Positions 17,934-27,520 of a stretch of 64,000 nucleotides of DNA are shown one piece after another. A model generated the notes under the pieces. It was given only the letters and a program-made list of their open reading frames with translations, was not told the DNA's origin and ran no database searches. Position 1 is the first letter of the stretch. Every line of letters begins with the position of its first letter. Both the position numbers and the translations under genes were made by a program. Origin of the DNA: CAYMSF01 sp964392985 (lineage in GTDB: Bacteria; Verrucomicrobiota; Lentisphaeria; Victivallales; Victivallaceae); assembly GCA_964392985.1 (NCBI GenBank), contig CAYMSF010000012.1, positions 17,720 through 81,719 on the forward strand, in the 5' to 3' direction.

Positions 17934-17996
17934 CCGGCGATCATATACAATGTTCACGATATCTGCGTAAATTTGGTTTTACCGCATGAACCGATA

Positions 17997-18737
17997 TCAC
18001 CAACTGCCGCTGGCGCCGCCTCCGAATGAACTGCCACCGCCAAATCCGCTTGACCTTTTGCCACTGAAAATCAAATTAATCAGGAAAAACAACAGTACTC
18101 CAACTGCGGCAAAGAATACCCATCCCCAACCCGATTTGCCCGATCCGATGCAAGAAATCCCGGCAAAGACACAAATAACAATAAATACCGCAAGAATTAT
18201 ATGCCATTTATAATACTCAAACCACGAGACCGGTACTATTATTTTTTCAACTATAGCCCGTGACCCTTCAAATATACCTCTACTGTATTCATTGTTTTTA
18301 AAGTATGGTATGATACTTTCATCAATGACCTGTTTCATTATCTGATCATATTGTCTGCCGTATCCTTTGCCAAGTTCAATACGGCATTGACGGTCTTTGA
18401 TTGCAATCAGAAACATGACGCCATTATTTGCTTTTTTATGTCCGACTCCCCATTGGTTGAAGAGTTGCGTCGCGAATGTCTCAATTGTATTTGTCGTAGT
18501 ATTATAATCGCGAATTGAATTAATGGTAACTACCACGACTTCAACACCAGTCTGTTTTTCAAGGTTTGAAAAAAGTTTACGGATTGATTCAGCATCACCT
18601 TGATTCAGAACCGAGGCAAAATCATTGACGTAATCATCTTTTGGTGACGGCAGCGTATTTCCAATTTGTCCATTGGTATGAATGCTGAAAAACAGCGCTG
18701 TAATAGAAACGATAATTATGAATAGTTTTTTTGTCAT
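17997..18737 (-). CDS. TPM-domain protein with signal peptide (YgcG family)
   Basis: 246 residues: an N-terminal signal sequence (LFIIIVSITALFFSI), a TPM/Psb32 domain (DYVNDFASVLNQGDAESIRKLF, VVVVTINSIRDY, FLIAIKDRQCRIELGKGYGRQ), membrane helices near 170-215, and a Gly/Ser-rich tail (SSGFGGGSSFGGGASGSW) as in YgcG proteins. The domain would face the periplasm. It follows a second TPM protein by 9 nt. LemA, the frequent partner, is not adjacent. Proposed roles in membrane-protein turnover or stress are not settled. Confidence 0.85.
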   Translation of the reverse strand: MTKKLFIIIVSITALFFSIHTNGQIGNTLPSPKDDYVNDFASVLNQGDAESIRKLFSNLEKQTGVEVVVVTINSIRDYNTTTNTIETFATQLFNQWGVGHKKANNGVMFLIAIKDRQCRIELGKGYGRQYDQIMKQVIDESIIPYFKNNEYSRGIFEGSRAIVEKIIVPVSWFEYYKWHIILAVFIVICVFAGISCIGSGKSGWGWVFFAAVGVLLFFLINLIFSGKRSSGFGGGSSFGGGASGSW

Positions 18738-18746
18738 TTTTAGTCC

Positions 18747-19187
18747 TCATTCAGAATAAGAAATGGCATCAGCGAGTTCATTTACATCATTGTTGTCGTG
18801 TGGGAAAAATGTTGCTAACTGTTCTCCGGCAAGTTTTATTCCGGCCGTGAGACCGCTGGCGAAATTTCCTGTACTGAAGTGTTGGAGCACCGTGTCCTTG
18901 ACATTATTCCAAAAGCCCTCTGGAACTTTAGCATTAATTCCGTCATCACCAAGAATAACAAATGTGCGGTCTTCAACGGCGAGAACAAATAGAACACCGT
19001 TATGTAATTTGGTTTTTCGCATACCCAACGCGTTGAATGCTTTCCGGGCGGTCTTCATCGGGTCGCCTCCGGAATTACGTTCAATTCTAACCTTGATTTC
19101 CCCGGAAGTCATCGATTCTGCAGCATTGATTGCAACCAAAATTGACTGCTTGTCCGCATCCGAAAAAAAATCTTCAAGTTTTTGCAT
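18747..19187 (-). CDS. TPM-domain protein without signal peptide
   Basis: 146 residues, a stand-alone TPM domain: IEAAES-like start (VAINAAESMTSGEIKVRIERNSGGDP), then GVLFVLAVEDRTFVILGDDGINAKVPEGFW, and a conserved hydrophobic C-terminal helix. No membrane segment, so probably cytoplasmic. It is the first gene of a two-gene operon with the YgcG-like protein 9 nt downstream. This pairing of secreted and soluble TPM proteins is common in Bacteroidota and PVC bacteria. Biochemical role unknown. Confidence 0.85.
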   Translation of the reverse strand: MQKLEDFFSDADKQSILVAINAAESMTSGEIKVRIERNSGGDPMKTARKAFNALGMRKTKLHNGVLFVLAVEDRTFVILGDDGINAKVPEGFWNNVKDTVLQHFSTGNFASGLTAGIKLAGEQLATFFPHDNNDVNELADAISYSE

Positions 19188-19221
19188 AAATAAACCTCAA
19201 CATTGAAATTTTATTATGTTG

Positions 19222-20265
19222 TTAATTGCCCGGCATCATAAACTGTGAAGCAGGACTGACAATCAGGTTAATCGCTGCAAGTGTTGGAATGATTTTCTTG
19301 ACGATAACGTTATACTCCGAAAGTCCTCCCTTAGGCACGAAGACAATATCGTTCGGTTCCAGTGGAAAGTCGAGAGATTGTCCCCTGAGAACTTTGTCAA
19401 TGTTAACCTTATATACTTTGGGCTCTTTCAAACTGCCGCGAATAATCAATACGTTTTCAGAAGCGGTAACGAGAAGACCGCGTGAAAACGCAATCACATT
19501 GGTCAGACTCATATTATCTTTAAAGCCGATATACCCCGGGAAGCCAACCTCACCAAGTACATAAACCGTCTGATTCATTGAAGATGGAATGTAGATGTAA
19601 TCACCGTTACGGAGATAAACATTATGCAACTTATCGCCTTCCTTGATGGCTTTGCTGAAATCAGCCGGAATTATTTTACCACCTCTTACCAGGAATGCAT
19701 TTTTTAAGTCAGCCATTTCAACTGTGTCGCCTTGATGTTCACCAGTTGACAAACCCTGCGCAATGGCGACGGCATCGGCGATTTTTGCACCGTTACGCAA
19801 TGGATACCTGCCGGGATTTATAATCTGCCCGCAAATTGTAAAGGTTGAACTTTGAATTCTGGTCGGGATAAGCGCTACCCGGGGATTGGCAAGATATTTT
19901 TTGTATTTCGCCTGAATTGCATTTGTCGCCTCAACCAGCGTCAAACCACCGATTTTTATTGTGCCAATTAAGCCCAATGAGATAATGCCATCAGGAGCAA
20001 CAATCAAGGCGGTAGCATTCAACTCTGAATTGTCGAAAACTTTAAAGTCGAAACGGTCTCCTGAACAGATACGGTAAACCTCCGGGGGTAAATTCTGCAA
20101 CGATTTTAATTCTTTTTCAATTTCCTGCGGTGTCTGTTTTTCAACCTTGACTTCTTCTACATCTGCATTTTTAATGACTGGGGCTAATGGCATTGGCGGT
20201 GGCGGCGATGAGCAGCCGGACAGGCAAAGGCTGATTGCCAGAACTACTAAAATTTTATAATTCAT
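19222..20265 (-). CDS. Polysaccharide export lipoprotein (Wza/SLBB family)
   Basis: 347 residues. The lipobox LSGC puts the acylated Cys at residue 18. A polysaccharide-export domain follows (YRICSGDRFDFKVFDNSELN, ISLGLIGTIKIGGLTLVEATNAIQ in pattern), then two SLBB domains (FTICGQIINPGRYPL, VYVLGEVGFPGYI) and a C-terminal segment. The family forms the outer-membrane channel that exports capsule or exopolysaccharide. No Wzc kinase or glycosyltransferase lies beside it, so it is an orphan or its partners are elsewhere. The start has a ggagacgcaggt site. Confidence 0.85.
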   Translation of the reverse strand: MNYKILVVLAISLCLSGCSSPPPPMPLAPVIKNADVEEVKVEKQTPQEIEKELKSLQNLPPEVYRICSGDRFDFKVFDNSELNATALIVAPDGIISLGLIGTIKIGGLTLVEATNAIQAKYKKYLANPRVALIPTRIQSSTFTICGQIINPGRYPLRNGAKIADAVAIAQGLSTGEHQGDTVEMADLKNAFLVRGGKIIPADFSKAIKEGDKLHNVYLRNGDYIYIPSSMNQTVYVLGEVGFPGYIGFKDNMSLTNVIAFSRGLLVTASENVLIIRGSLKEPKVYKVNIDKVLRGQSLDFPLEPNDIVFVPKGGLSEYNVIVKKIIPTLAAINLIVSPASQFMMPGN

Positions 20266-20637
20266 ACCTGCGTCTCCAATCTTGACTATACGAACTCAAA
20301 TTGCAAAGCAATAATTTTTTAATCCGTGCAGTAAACTGCTTGAACACTGAAGATAATATGGTGCATTAATTTTAAAATGCAATATTTAAAAATAAACCTT
20401 GTTAAACTTAATTTGCAGTTCTCGTTTCTCTTAGGTTACAGTATCGCAAACGACCTGGCTGTAAAATGATAACATAACCTCAATTTTACAACGCCATTCC
20501 TGATATCAACCCTTGATTTTGGCGTTTATCAGCCTATATTCTTTGAGATATTTCAGGTTTATTATTTGTTACATCGGTGTTGACCGGTGGAAGTATACTT
20601 GAGTAACATAAAAATTTTCAGAACAGGAATATTGACT
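20266..20637. other. Divergent intergenic region before pgi
   Basis: 372 AT-rich bases between two divergent genes. A candidate pgi promoter is described separately at 20513-20540. No RNA gene or repeat was recognised. Confidence 0.5.
20513..20540 (+). promoter_or_regulatory. Candidate sigma-70 promoter of pgi
   Basis: TTGATT (20513-20518) and TATATT (20535-20540) are separated by 16 nt. It would give a leader of about 90 nt before the pgi ATG. One mismatch in each box; plausible but not decisive. Confidence 0.4.
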
Positions 20638-22215
20638 ATGAATAAGACCGAATGGATTAAGCGCAACCATGATTATAATCTCACTGACGGCAGTAGCGGT
20701 TTCTCGCTGAATGTCGCCGGAATGAAATTTTCTGGCGACGAACTCGATGACATGCGTGGCAGTATTGAGCGGGCTCACGCTGAAATGATGCGTATCGAGG
20801 CCGGAGCAATTAAAAATCCCGACGAAAATCGCAAAGTAACACACTTTACTGACCGTGCCCGTTACCGCGGTTCGCCGGGATTTAACGAAGTCGAAACTTT
20901 CGCGGCAAAAATTCGCAGCGGCGAGATCCGCGGCAAAACCGGCAAACGTTTTAACGCTGCCGTTATTAACGGCATCGGCGGATCTGCACTCGGACCTCAA
21001 CTAATGCAGTTTGCGATTAACGGTCCGTACTGGAATGAATTTTCTCCGGAGCAGCGGCGGAATAACTTAAAATTGTATTTCCTCGACAACACTGACAGCT
21101 CCGGTTTCGCAGATGTTATCGCCGTTATTGACCCGGAATCAACCTTGATTGTCAGTATTTCCAAGTCGGGTGGAACTCAGGAAACCAAAAATAACATGAT
21201 TGCCATGGAGGCTTTTTATCGTGAACGTGGTCTTGAATTTGCTGATTATGCCGCAGCGATAACGATGAAAGACAGTCAATTGGATAAATATGCCAGAGGC
21301 AACAAATGGATGGCGGTTTTTGAAATGGCTGAATCTATCGGAGGGCGCACAAGCGAAACCAGCATTGTCGGTCATCTGCCGGCTGCCCTTGCCGGGGTAA
21401 ATTTCGAGCAGTTTATCGCGGGTGCCTGTCACATGGACAGTTGGACCAGAAATCGCGAACTGCTTACCAATCCGGCGTATATGCTTGCTGCCATGTGGTA
21501 TATCTCTGGCAACGGAAAGGGTGATCGCAATATGGTAATTGTGCCATATTCAGACCGTCTGGTGTTGTTGTCACGGTATTTTCAGCAGTTGGTGATGGAA
21601 AGTATCGGCAAGGAGAAAGACCTGAACGGCAAATTTGTCCATCAGGGATTAAATGTTTTTGGCAACAAAGGCGGTACTGACGCACATGCTTTCATTCAAC
21701 AATTGAATGATGGTCGTGATGACTTCTTCGCTACTTTTATCGAAGTTACTAAAGACGCCATGAACCTCCAGGTTGATGAACAGACTAAAATGGGGGACTA
21801 TCTGCACGGCTTTATGACCGGACTTGCCGCCGCCCTGCATAATAAGGGCAGACAACTAATTAATATCGCCATTACCGAAGTAAATGAATTCAATTTAGGT
21901 ATGATTATCGCCCTCTATGAACGTGCCGTCGCGGTGTATGCTGAACTTACTCATATTAATGCGTTCCATCAACCCGGTGTGCAGGCGTATAAACTGGCAG
22001 CGCAAAATATTATCAACTTGCGGCAAAGTCTAATCAACAAGCTGAAAGAACACGGCGCGATAAGCGGTTCTGCCACAGAAATCGCCACCCAAATCGGCAT
22101 GCCTGACGATGAAATTGAAATTGGCGGACTGCTTGATAAGGCGTCGCTAAACTGCCCGTGCGGCGCTATCTCACGCTCATGGAATGACAAATGCTGGATA
22201 TATCAGGTGAAATGA
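20638..22215 (+). CDS. pgi: Glucose-6-phosphate isomerase
   Basis: 525 residues from ATG 20638, chosen over an in-frame GTG at 20587 because an aggaat ribosome site precedes it and the protein begins MNKTEWIKRNHDYNL. PGI signatures are GIGGSALGPQL, ISKSGGTQETKNN and GKEKDLNGKFVHQGLNVFGNKGGTDAHAFIQQLNDG (in pattern), with the base-region FHQPGVQAYK near the end. It interconverts glucose-6-phosphate and fructose-6-phosphate in the cytoplasm. The gene end overlaps the start of the lysine-aminomutase-like gene, which suggests coupled translation. Confidence 0.95.
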   Translation: MNKTEWIKRNHDYNLTDGSSGFSLNVAGMKFSGDELDDMRGSIERAHAEMMRIEAGAIKNPDENRKVTHFTDRARYRGSPGFNEVETFAAKIRSGEIRGKTGKRFNAAVINGIGGSALGPQLMQFAINGPYWNEFSPEQRRNNLKLYFLDNTDSSGFADVIAVIDPESTLIVSISKSGGTQETKNNMIAMEAFYRERGLEFADYAAAITMKDSQLDKYARGNKWMAVFEMAESIGGRTSETSIVGHLPAALAGVNFEQFIAGACHMDSWTRNRELLTNPAYMLAAMWYISGNGKGDRNMVIVPYSDRLVLLSRYFQQLVMESIGKEKDLNGKFVHQGLNVFGNKGGTDAHAFIQQLNDGRDDFFATFIEVTKDAMNLQVDEQTKMGDYLHGFMTGLAAALHNKGRQLINIAITEVNEFNLGMIIALYERAVAVYAELTHINAFHQPGVQAYKLAAQNIINLRQSLINKLKEHGAISGSATEIATQIGMPDDEIEIGGLLDKASLNCPCGAISRSWNDKCWIYQVK

Positions 22216-23267
22216 ACTCCGGAATCATTCGTGGTTCCGCCGCTATTGCGGAGTTTCTGGGTGTGCCGGGGCCGGATGAATGTGATACGGTGGAACAACT
22301 CTATCCATCTCAGGCAACCGCGTACTATTTGAACTTAATTCAACGCAAAAACTATCGTTATGACCCGGTATGGAAACAGTGCATGCCGGATTCAAACGAA
22401 CTTCTTGAGCCGGATACTTCGTTTGATCCTTTATTTGAACAACAACAAATGCCTGCGCCAAGATTGATTCACCGGTTCCGTGACCGTGCCGTATTGCTGG
22501 TAACCGGAAATTGCGCCGTTAGATGCCGTTTCTGCTTTCGTAAGCGGTTTTGGGCTGAGGGCAGGGAATTGCCCAATATTACAGCCGCTGAGATGACTGC
22601 CGTTCTTGAATACCTGCGCAATAATACTGCTATTCAGGAAATACTGATTTCCGGCGGCGACCCGTTGATGCTGAGCAATGAACGCTTGCTGGCGGTTATA
22701 GAACAACTTAAAACGCTTCCGCATATTAGTGTAATCCGTATCGGTACTCGAATCCCTGTGGTCTGGCCGGCTCGTATTGATTCAGAACTTATTGACAGAT
22801 TATCCCGGGTCAACGGATTGTGGATTATGACACATTTCAACCACCCGTGTGAAATTACACCGGAATCCACCGCTGCCTGCCATAAATTTATCAAGGCAGG
22901 AATTCCGGTGTTGAACCAGACAGTATTACTGCGTGGCGTCAACGATGATGCCGATATTCTTGAGCGCCTTTTCCGAAATCTGATTAAAATACAGGTTAAG
23001 CCGCATTATCTCTTTCATGTTGACCCGGTACGCGGGGTTCGCCATTTTGCCACCGGGATTGAAGCTGGTCTGGAAATTCTCCGAAAATTCCGTTCAACTC
23101 TTTCATCGTTGGCGGTGCCGACTTTTGCTATTGATTTACCTGAAGGCGGCGGCAAAGTAGCGCTTCAACCCGATTATCAACCGGAAAACGGTGAAGGTTA
23201 TTACAGCATTACAGGCGATAAAGTTATTCCTTACCCCCCGCCGGTAATAATAACGAAAAATTATTAA
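22212..23267 (+). CDS. KamA/EpmB-family radical SAM protein (lysine 2,3-aminomutase-like)
   Basis: 351 residues if started at ATG 22212, which makes an ATGA overlap with the pgi stop; an ATG at 22191 is also in frame but has no ribosome site. The radical SAM Cys ligands are C101, C105 and C108 in NCAVRCRFCFR. SGGDPLMLSN and HFNHPCEIT are KamA hallmarks, and the PLP-lysine region near QTVLLRGVND is present. The length fits EpmB, which makes beta-lysine for elongation factor P, better than full KamA (about 410). No epmA or efp gene is in the window. Confidence 0.82.
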   Translation: MNSGIIRGSAAIAEFLGVPGPDECDTVEQLYPSQATAYYLNLIQRKNYRYDPVWKQCMPDSNELLEPDTSFDPLFEQQQMPAPRLIHRFRDRAVLLVTGNCAVRCRFCFRKRFWAEGRELPNITAAEMTAVLEYLRNNTAIQEILISGGDPLMLSNERLLAVIEQLKTLPHISVIRIGTRIPVVWPARIDSELIDRLSRVNGLWIMTHFNHPCEITPESTAACHKFIKAGIPVLNQTVLLRGVNDDADILERLFRNLIKIQVKPHYLFHVDPVRGVRHFATGIEAGLEILRKFRSTLSSLAVPTFAIDLPEGGGKVALQPDYQPENGEGYYSITGDKVIPYPPPVIITKNY

Positions 23268-23294
23268 TCAGATAGTTGCCTTCACTAAATACGA

Positions 23295-24323
23295 TTACGG
23301 GGCTTTGAGCCAGACGGTTTGTTCCAGCATAAAAGCTGCGAGCAGTAACCCTAGCGCGATGATCATAATTTTCGGGGCAAATTCCTGATAATCAATATAT
23401 TTGGGTTGTTCGATGGTGGTTTTCTCAATTTTGTTAATTTCGTTCATGACTTTTTCCAATCCGTCAGCATCGGCGGCGCGATAATATCTGCCGTCTGAAA
23501 ATGTTGCGATGTCATTAAGCAATTTTTCATCAAATTCGCCTTTGATCGGCACTAGCGCGATACCGTTGAAAGTCTGTTGTGGAACGCAGGCTTCATTACT
23601 GCCGATACCTACGGTATAAATTACTACATTGCCGGTTTTGGCGAATTTAGCCGCTTGTCGCGGTGTAATGCGGTCCTCAACATTATTGCTGCCGTCTGTA
23701 AAAAGCACCATCACCCGGCGTTTGGAATCCGACTTTTCAAGGCGATGAACCGAGCTGGCTATCGGCGAGGCAATGCCGGTACGGTCGCCGATTACTCCGG
23801 GTTGGAGCCGGTTCATATTGGCAATAAGCCAGGCGTGGTCCAATGTTGGCGGACAGATATTGTAAGCCATCTCGGCAAATCCAATTAATCCTATACGATC
23901 ATTGGGGCGACCTTCGATAAAGCGTTTTATTTCCCGTTTGGCGGTTTCAAGACGGCTTTGTACTTTTCCGGAACGGATAGCATCGTATAACTCTTTTTCT
24001 CCGGAAATTCCTGCTGGAATATCTATTGCCTGCATGCTGCCGGAAAGGTCAATAGCTATGATGATGTCAATGCCTTTTGCACGGATTACTACATGTTCAC
24101 TGCCCATTTGCGGTCTGGCCAGTGCGAAAATCAACAGTATAACCGCCAACGCATACATCAACATCGGGAGGCGGAATGCCACCGGGCGCCGTTTGGAGCC
24201 GGCTGTAATGAATGGACTGGCTGTTGATATGCGTATTGCCGGTAACGGTTTACGCCAGACGTAGAACAGCAACAATGCCAGGGGAATATAGAAAAATAGT
24301 ACTAATGGATATGCGAATGTCAT
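23295..24323 (-). CDS. BatA-like von Willebrand factor A membrane protein
   Basis: 342 residues. Two N-terminal membrane helices (LVLFFYIPLALLLFYVW and LPMLMYALAVILLIFALA), a VWA domain with an intact metal site (IIIAIDLSGSM, then T in NDRIGLIGFAE region and VLFTDGSNN), and a C-terminal membrane helix. This is the BatA/BatB arrangement. It is the last gene of the moxR operon and overlaps the gene before it by 4 nt. The Bat system is linked to envelope integrity and aerotolerance; the exact job is not known. A BatB partner is not adjacent. Confidence 0.82.
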   Translation of the reverse strand: MTFAYPLVLFFYIPLALLLFYVWRKPLPAIRISTASPFITAGSKRRPVAFRLPMLMYALAVILLIFALARPQMGSEHVVIRAKGIDIIIAIDLSGSMQAIDIPAGISGEKELYDAIRSGKVQSRLETAKREIKRFIEGRPNDRIGLIGFAEMAYNICPPTLDHAWLIANMNRLQPGVIGDRTGIASPIASSVHRLEKSDSKRRVMVLFTDGSNNVEDRITPRQAAKFAKTGNVVIYTVGIGSNEACVPQQTFNGIALVPIKGEFDEKLLNDIATFSDGRYYRAADADGLEKVMNEINKIEKTTIEQPKYIDYQEFAPKIMIIALGLLLAAFMLEQTVWLKAP

Positions 24324-25303
24324 TTTTTGCCTCCGTCTGTTTCTGCCGGTTTGGTTTCAACAATGAGAGTTTCAGCTTTTTCCAATGCCGCACTGAGCAG
24401 ATGTTCGTCAGGGTCAAGCCTCGCAAATTTTACCAGATCTGCCGCGGTCATGAATTCACGCAGGAACGGGCGGTGTGGTTCCGGAAGAATGCCGGACGGT
24501 TGATTCAATTCATCCAGAAACTCTGAAGTTGTCTGTCGCGGTGCATGGAGATGGAAACGTTTTTCCAGATATTGCCGGACAATGTCGGTAAGCTGGACAA
24601 AGCATATTTCCGGTCTGGTTTTGCCGTTACGGAAACTGTTACGCAGTTCCGCCAGTTCCAGCAATGCCGCCGCCCATGGAGTGATGATCTGAGTTGCAGA
24701 ACTGCGCCGCCGGTATAACCAGAGTATCAACAGCAGCAGCGCGAGTATAATTCCGGTAATCCAATACCATTTCTTCGACGCCATTCCCGGTTCCGGTATT
24801 TTTCCTGCAACTTGCAATTCAAAGCTTGATGCATTGTTTAACGGAAGGACATTTAACTCCGGAATCCGGAAATTCATGCCGATGTCAGAGGTATACTCGT
24901 TGTAGCGGTTGAATTTTATCTCCAGTTTTCCGGAAGGGATATTCCCGGTACGATAAGGTTTCGCCGTTACGTTCACCCGCCAGAGTGAATATCCCAGTCG
25001 CCATCCGGCACGGGCAATAACCGGTTCTGCCGTCATGCATATACCTTTGCCGAGTTCTACCGCAGCTTCGGTCGGCCGGCGGTGCCGTGGGCACTGCAAT
25101 AGCACGGAAAATGTTACCGGTTCTCCTAGTTGGACATCTCCTGCCGGAAATCTGGTGATACCGTTCACGTCCTGAATCTTGTTATTCTGCTTTACACCGT
25201 GCCAGTATAACCAGGCTGCCGCAGTCGTGGCGAGTAACAACATCACCACAAGCGCTATAAGTGAGCGGATAATTATTTTTTTAATACCAGTTTTCATATT
25301 CAA
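24320..25303 (-). CDS. Membrane protein of the MoxR/Bat operon (DUF4381/BatD-like)
   Basis: 327 residues. A membrane helix at about 13-32, an Ig-like extracytoplasmic part (to about residue 165), a second membrane helix (YWITGIILALLLLILWLY), and a helical cytoplasmic tail (IVRQYLEKRFHLHAPRQTTSEFLDEL) as in DUF4381-type proteins of moxR loci. It starts 31 nt after the DUF58 gene and overlaps the VWA gene by ATGA. It presumably bridges the VWA protein and the envelope. Family call is by pattern and position. Confidence 0.65.
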   Translation of the reverse strand: MNMKTGIKKIIIRSLIALVVMLLLATTAAAWLYWHGVKQNNKIQDVNGITRFPAGDVQLGEPVTFSVLLQCPRHRRPTEAAVELGKGICMTAEPVIARAGWRLGYSLWRVNVTAKPYRTGNIPSGKLEIKFNRYNEYTSDIGMNFRIPELNVLPLNNASSFELQVAGKIPEPGMASKKWYWITGIILALLLLILWLYRRRSSATQIITPWAAALLELAELRNSFRNGKTRPEICFVQLTDIVRQYLEKRFHLHAPRQTTSEFLDELNQPSGILPEPHRPFLREFMTAADLVKFARLDPDEHLLSAALEKAETLIVETKPAETDGGKK

Positions 25304-25334
25304 TTTGCCTTATTTATTCTCTGGCGATAAGGTT

Positions 25335-26213
25335 CTAACGTCTCCTGCCGCGTGAGTTGAAGAATTTTACGAGCGGTTTGACATAGTCTTCACCGCAACG
25401 GATATCAATCATGTCAACATTGGCGCGGTCACATGAACGTTTTATGGTGTCATGCATGGCGGCGGCGGCAGTTTGAAAACTATTCCGCAACCGTTGACTT
25501 CTGCCATTGAATGCAACATCGTTACCGTTCTCCGAATCTTCGAGCATTACATTAACACCGCCCGGCCAGCTTAATTCATTCTTGTCTAATATTCTTACCG
25601 CGATCAAGTCGTGGCGGTTGTTGACGATTTTTAGCGATTTCTCATAATCAGCATTATCGAGCATATCGCTGATCAGAAATATTACACTGCGTTTGTGCAG
25701 TAGTTGCATTGTATTTTTCAATGCCCCGCCAATGTTGGTGCCACGGTGCCGCGGCTCGTAAGCCACCAGTTCACGAATTAATCTGAGACCGCGACTGCGT
25801 CCGGAGCGCGGCGGCAGATAAAGTTCTGCATGGTCGGAGAAGAGCATCATACCGACTTTGTCGTTATTTCTGATTGCGCTGAAAGCGAGCAGTGCCGCTG
25901 TTTCTACCGCATGTTGACGTTTGGATTTTTCCCCGCTGCCGAATGCACCGGAAGCAGAGATATCAACGAGCAGCACGACGGTTAATTCGCGTTCTTCAAC
26001 GTATTTCTTGATGTATGCAGTACCCATGCGCGCCGTTACATTCCAATCAATATCACGAACATCGTCTTCACTGGTGTATTCTCTGACTTCGTCAAATTCA
26101 ATTCCGCGCCCTTTGAATACGCTGTGATAGGCGCCGCCGATAATTTCATCAACGACACGGCGGGTCTTTATCTCAATCTTTCTGACCTGTTTGATTAGTT
26201 CTGAAGGCAGCAT
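25335..26213 (-). CDS. DUF58 domain protein
   Basis: 292 residues. The DUF58 hallmark EYTSEDDVRDIDWNVTARM (about 46-64) is present, followed by a VWA-like half with LVDISASGAFG and FLISDMLDN. The family always accompanies MoxR ATPases, and it does so here: the moxR gene ends 27 nt upstream. Soluble, probably acting with MoxR on a metal- or membrane-protein maturation step. Molecular function is not established. Confidence 0.9.
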   Translation of the reverse strand: MLPSELIKQVRKIEIKTRRVVDEIIGGAYHSVFKGRGIEFDEVREYTSEDDVRDIDWNVTARMGTAYIKKYVEERELTVVLLVDISASGAFGSGEKSKRQHAVETAALLAFSAIRNNDKVGMMLFSDHAELYLPPRSGRSRGLRLIRELVAYEPRHRGTNIGGALKNTMQLLHKRSVIFLISDMLDNADYEKSLKIVNNRHDLIAVRILDKNELSWPGGVNVMLEDSENGNDVAFNGRSQRLRNSFQTAAAAMHDTIKRSCDRANVDMIDIRCGEDYVKPLVKFFNSRGRRR

Positions 26214-26239
26214 ATTATCACCTCAGTTTCCACTCTTTA

Positions 26240-27262
26240 TTACGGGGTGCGTAATTCATCGAGCGCCATTTTGATAATTGCGTCAGCATCAAGGTTTTCA
26301 GCTTCAGCCTCATAGGTGAGGATTATGCGGTGACGCAACACATCAGCGGCAACTTCTTTGACGTCCTGCGGTACAACATAGGCTCGACCTTCCATGAATG
26401 CCGCCGCTTTAGCTGCAACGACCATGCAAATCGCCGCTCGCGGTGATGCGCCAAACTGAATATAATTGATTAAATTATTCAATTTTGCTTCTGACTGGCG
26501 GTGTGACAATTCGTTGTGCCGTGCCGTCCTTGTGGCGATTACTATATCCAGGACATATTCAATAATTTTTTCATCAATATAAATTTTATCCAGCCACTCA
26601 CGGGCAATTTCAATATCTCGCAACTGACCTACACAAATGGCATTCAATACAAGATCCGGATGCGCCATCCTTTCAATAATCATGCGCTCCTCATCGCGCT
26701 TCGGATAATCAATTTTTAATTTGAACATAAACCGGTCAACCTGCGCTTCCGGTAGCGGATATGTACCCTCCTGTTCAATCGGATTCTGGGTGGCCATTAC
26801 TAAAAATGGTTTGGGCATGGGGTGCGTTTCCCCGGCAATGGTAACCTGATGTTCCTGCATACATTCCAGTAATGCGCTCTGAACTTTTGCCGGCGCCCGG
26901 TTTATTTCGTCCGCAAGCACCAGATTGGCAAAAACCGGTCCGAGTTTGGTGCTGAAAGTATGTTCATCAGCGTTATAAATTCTCGTGCCGATGACGTCGG
27001 CCGGCAGCAAGTCCGGCGTGAACTGGATTCTTGAGAATGTTCCCTGTAATGTTTGAGCCAGCGTTTTTACCGCAAGCGTTTTTGCCAGTCCCGGTACACC
27101 TTCGAGCAGAACATGACCATTGGCGATAATCGCCATCAGTAAACGGTTGATTAAATGTTCCTGCCCCACCATTACCCGGCCAATTTCAGTTTTCAACGGC
27201 GCCAGAAAGCCCGACACTTCTCTGATTTTCGACTGTAACTCTTGTATTTCGTGTTGTTGCAT
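26240..27262 (-). CDS. moxR: MoxR-family AAA+ ATPase
   Basis: 340 residues. Walker A is GVPGLAKTLA (about 55-64), Walker B is LADEINRAP, and sensor regions are ATQNPIEQEGTYPLPEAQVDRF in pattern and ASPRAAICMV, all diagnostic of MoxR. The family are chaperone-like ATPases that mature protein complexes in the envelope. It is the first gene of a four-gene operon with DUF58, the DUF4381-like and VWA proteins. A GGAG ribosome site precedes the ATG. Confidence 0.93.
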   Translation of the reverse strand: MQQHEIQELQSKIREVSGFLAPLKTEIGRVMVGQEHLINRLLMAIIANGHVLLEGVPGLAKTLAVKTLAQTLQGTFSRIQFTPDLLPADVIGTRIYNADEHTFSTKLGPVFANLVLADEINRAPAKVQSALLECMQEHQVTIAGETHPMPKPFLVMATQNPIEQEGTYPLPEAQVDRFMFKLKIDYPKRDEERMIIERMAHPDLVLNAICVGQLRDIEIAREWLDKIYIDEKIIEYVLDIVIATRTARHNELSHRQSEAKLNNLINYIQFGASPRAAICMVVAAKAAAFMEGRAYVVPQDVKEVAADVLRHRIILTYEAEAENLDADAIIKMALDELRTP

Positions 27263-27470
27263 AGTTTTGTCTCCGGTTATTTCAGTTAAAATCTTACAAC
27301 TTTATGTTACAATAGACAATATGAATCTTTATTTGTTCATTGACAATATCAAAAAATAAAAAAAGAGTGTTTTTATGGGCAATAGAGAAATGGTGTTATT
27401 CTCAATTCACCATATCACCCGGTTTGAAACGATAAGTTCCATGGCTGATAATTGCATCAAAGAAGTGAGA

Positions 27471-27498
27471 ATGCCATGCACCTGATGGCGCATGGCAT
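27471..27498 (-). terminator. Hairpin downstream of the cupin gene
   Basis: ATGCCATGC and GCATGGCAT form a perfect 9-bp stem with a 10-nt loop, starting 22 nt after the cupin stop codon. On the minus strand the stem is followed by a pyrimidine-rich but not pure T tract, so termination is likely but not certain. It lies in the 258-base gap between the cupin gene and moxR, which otherwise shows no gene. Confidence 0.4.
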
Positions 27499-27520
27499 GG
27501 TAAAGGGCAGGGTGACTCGG

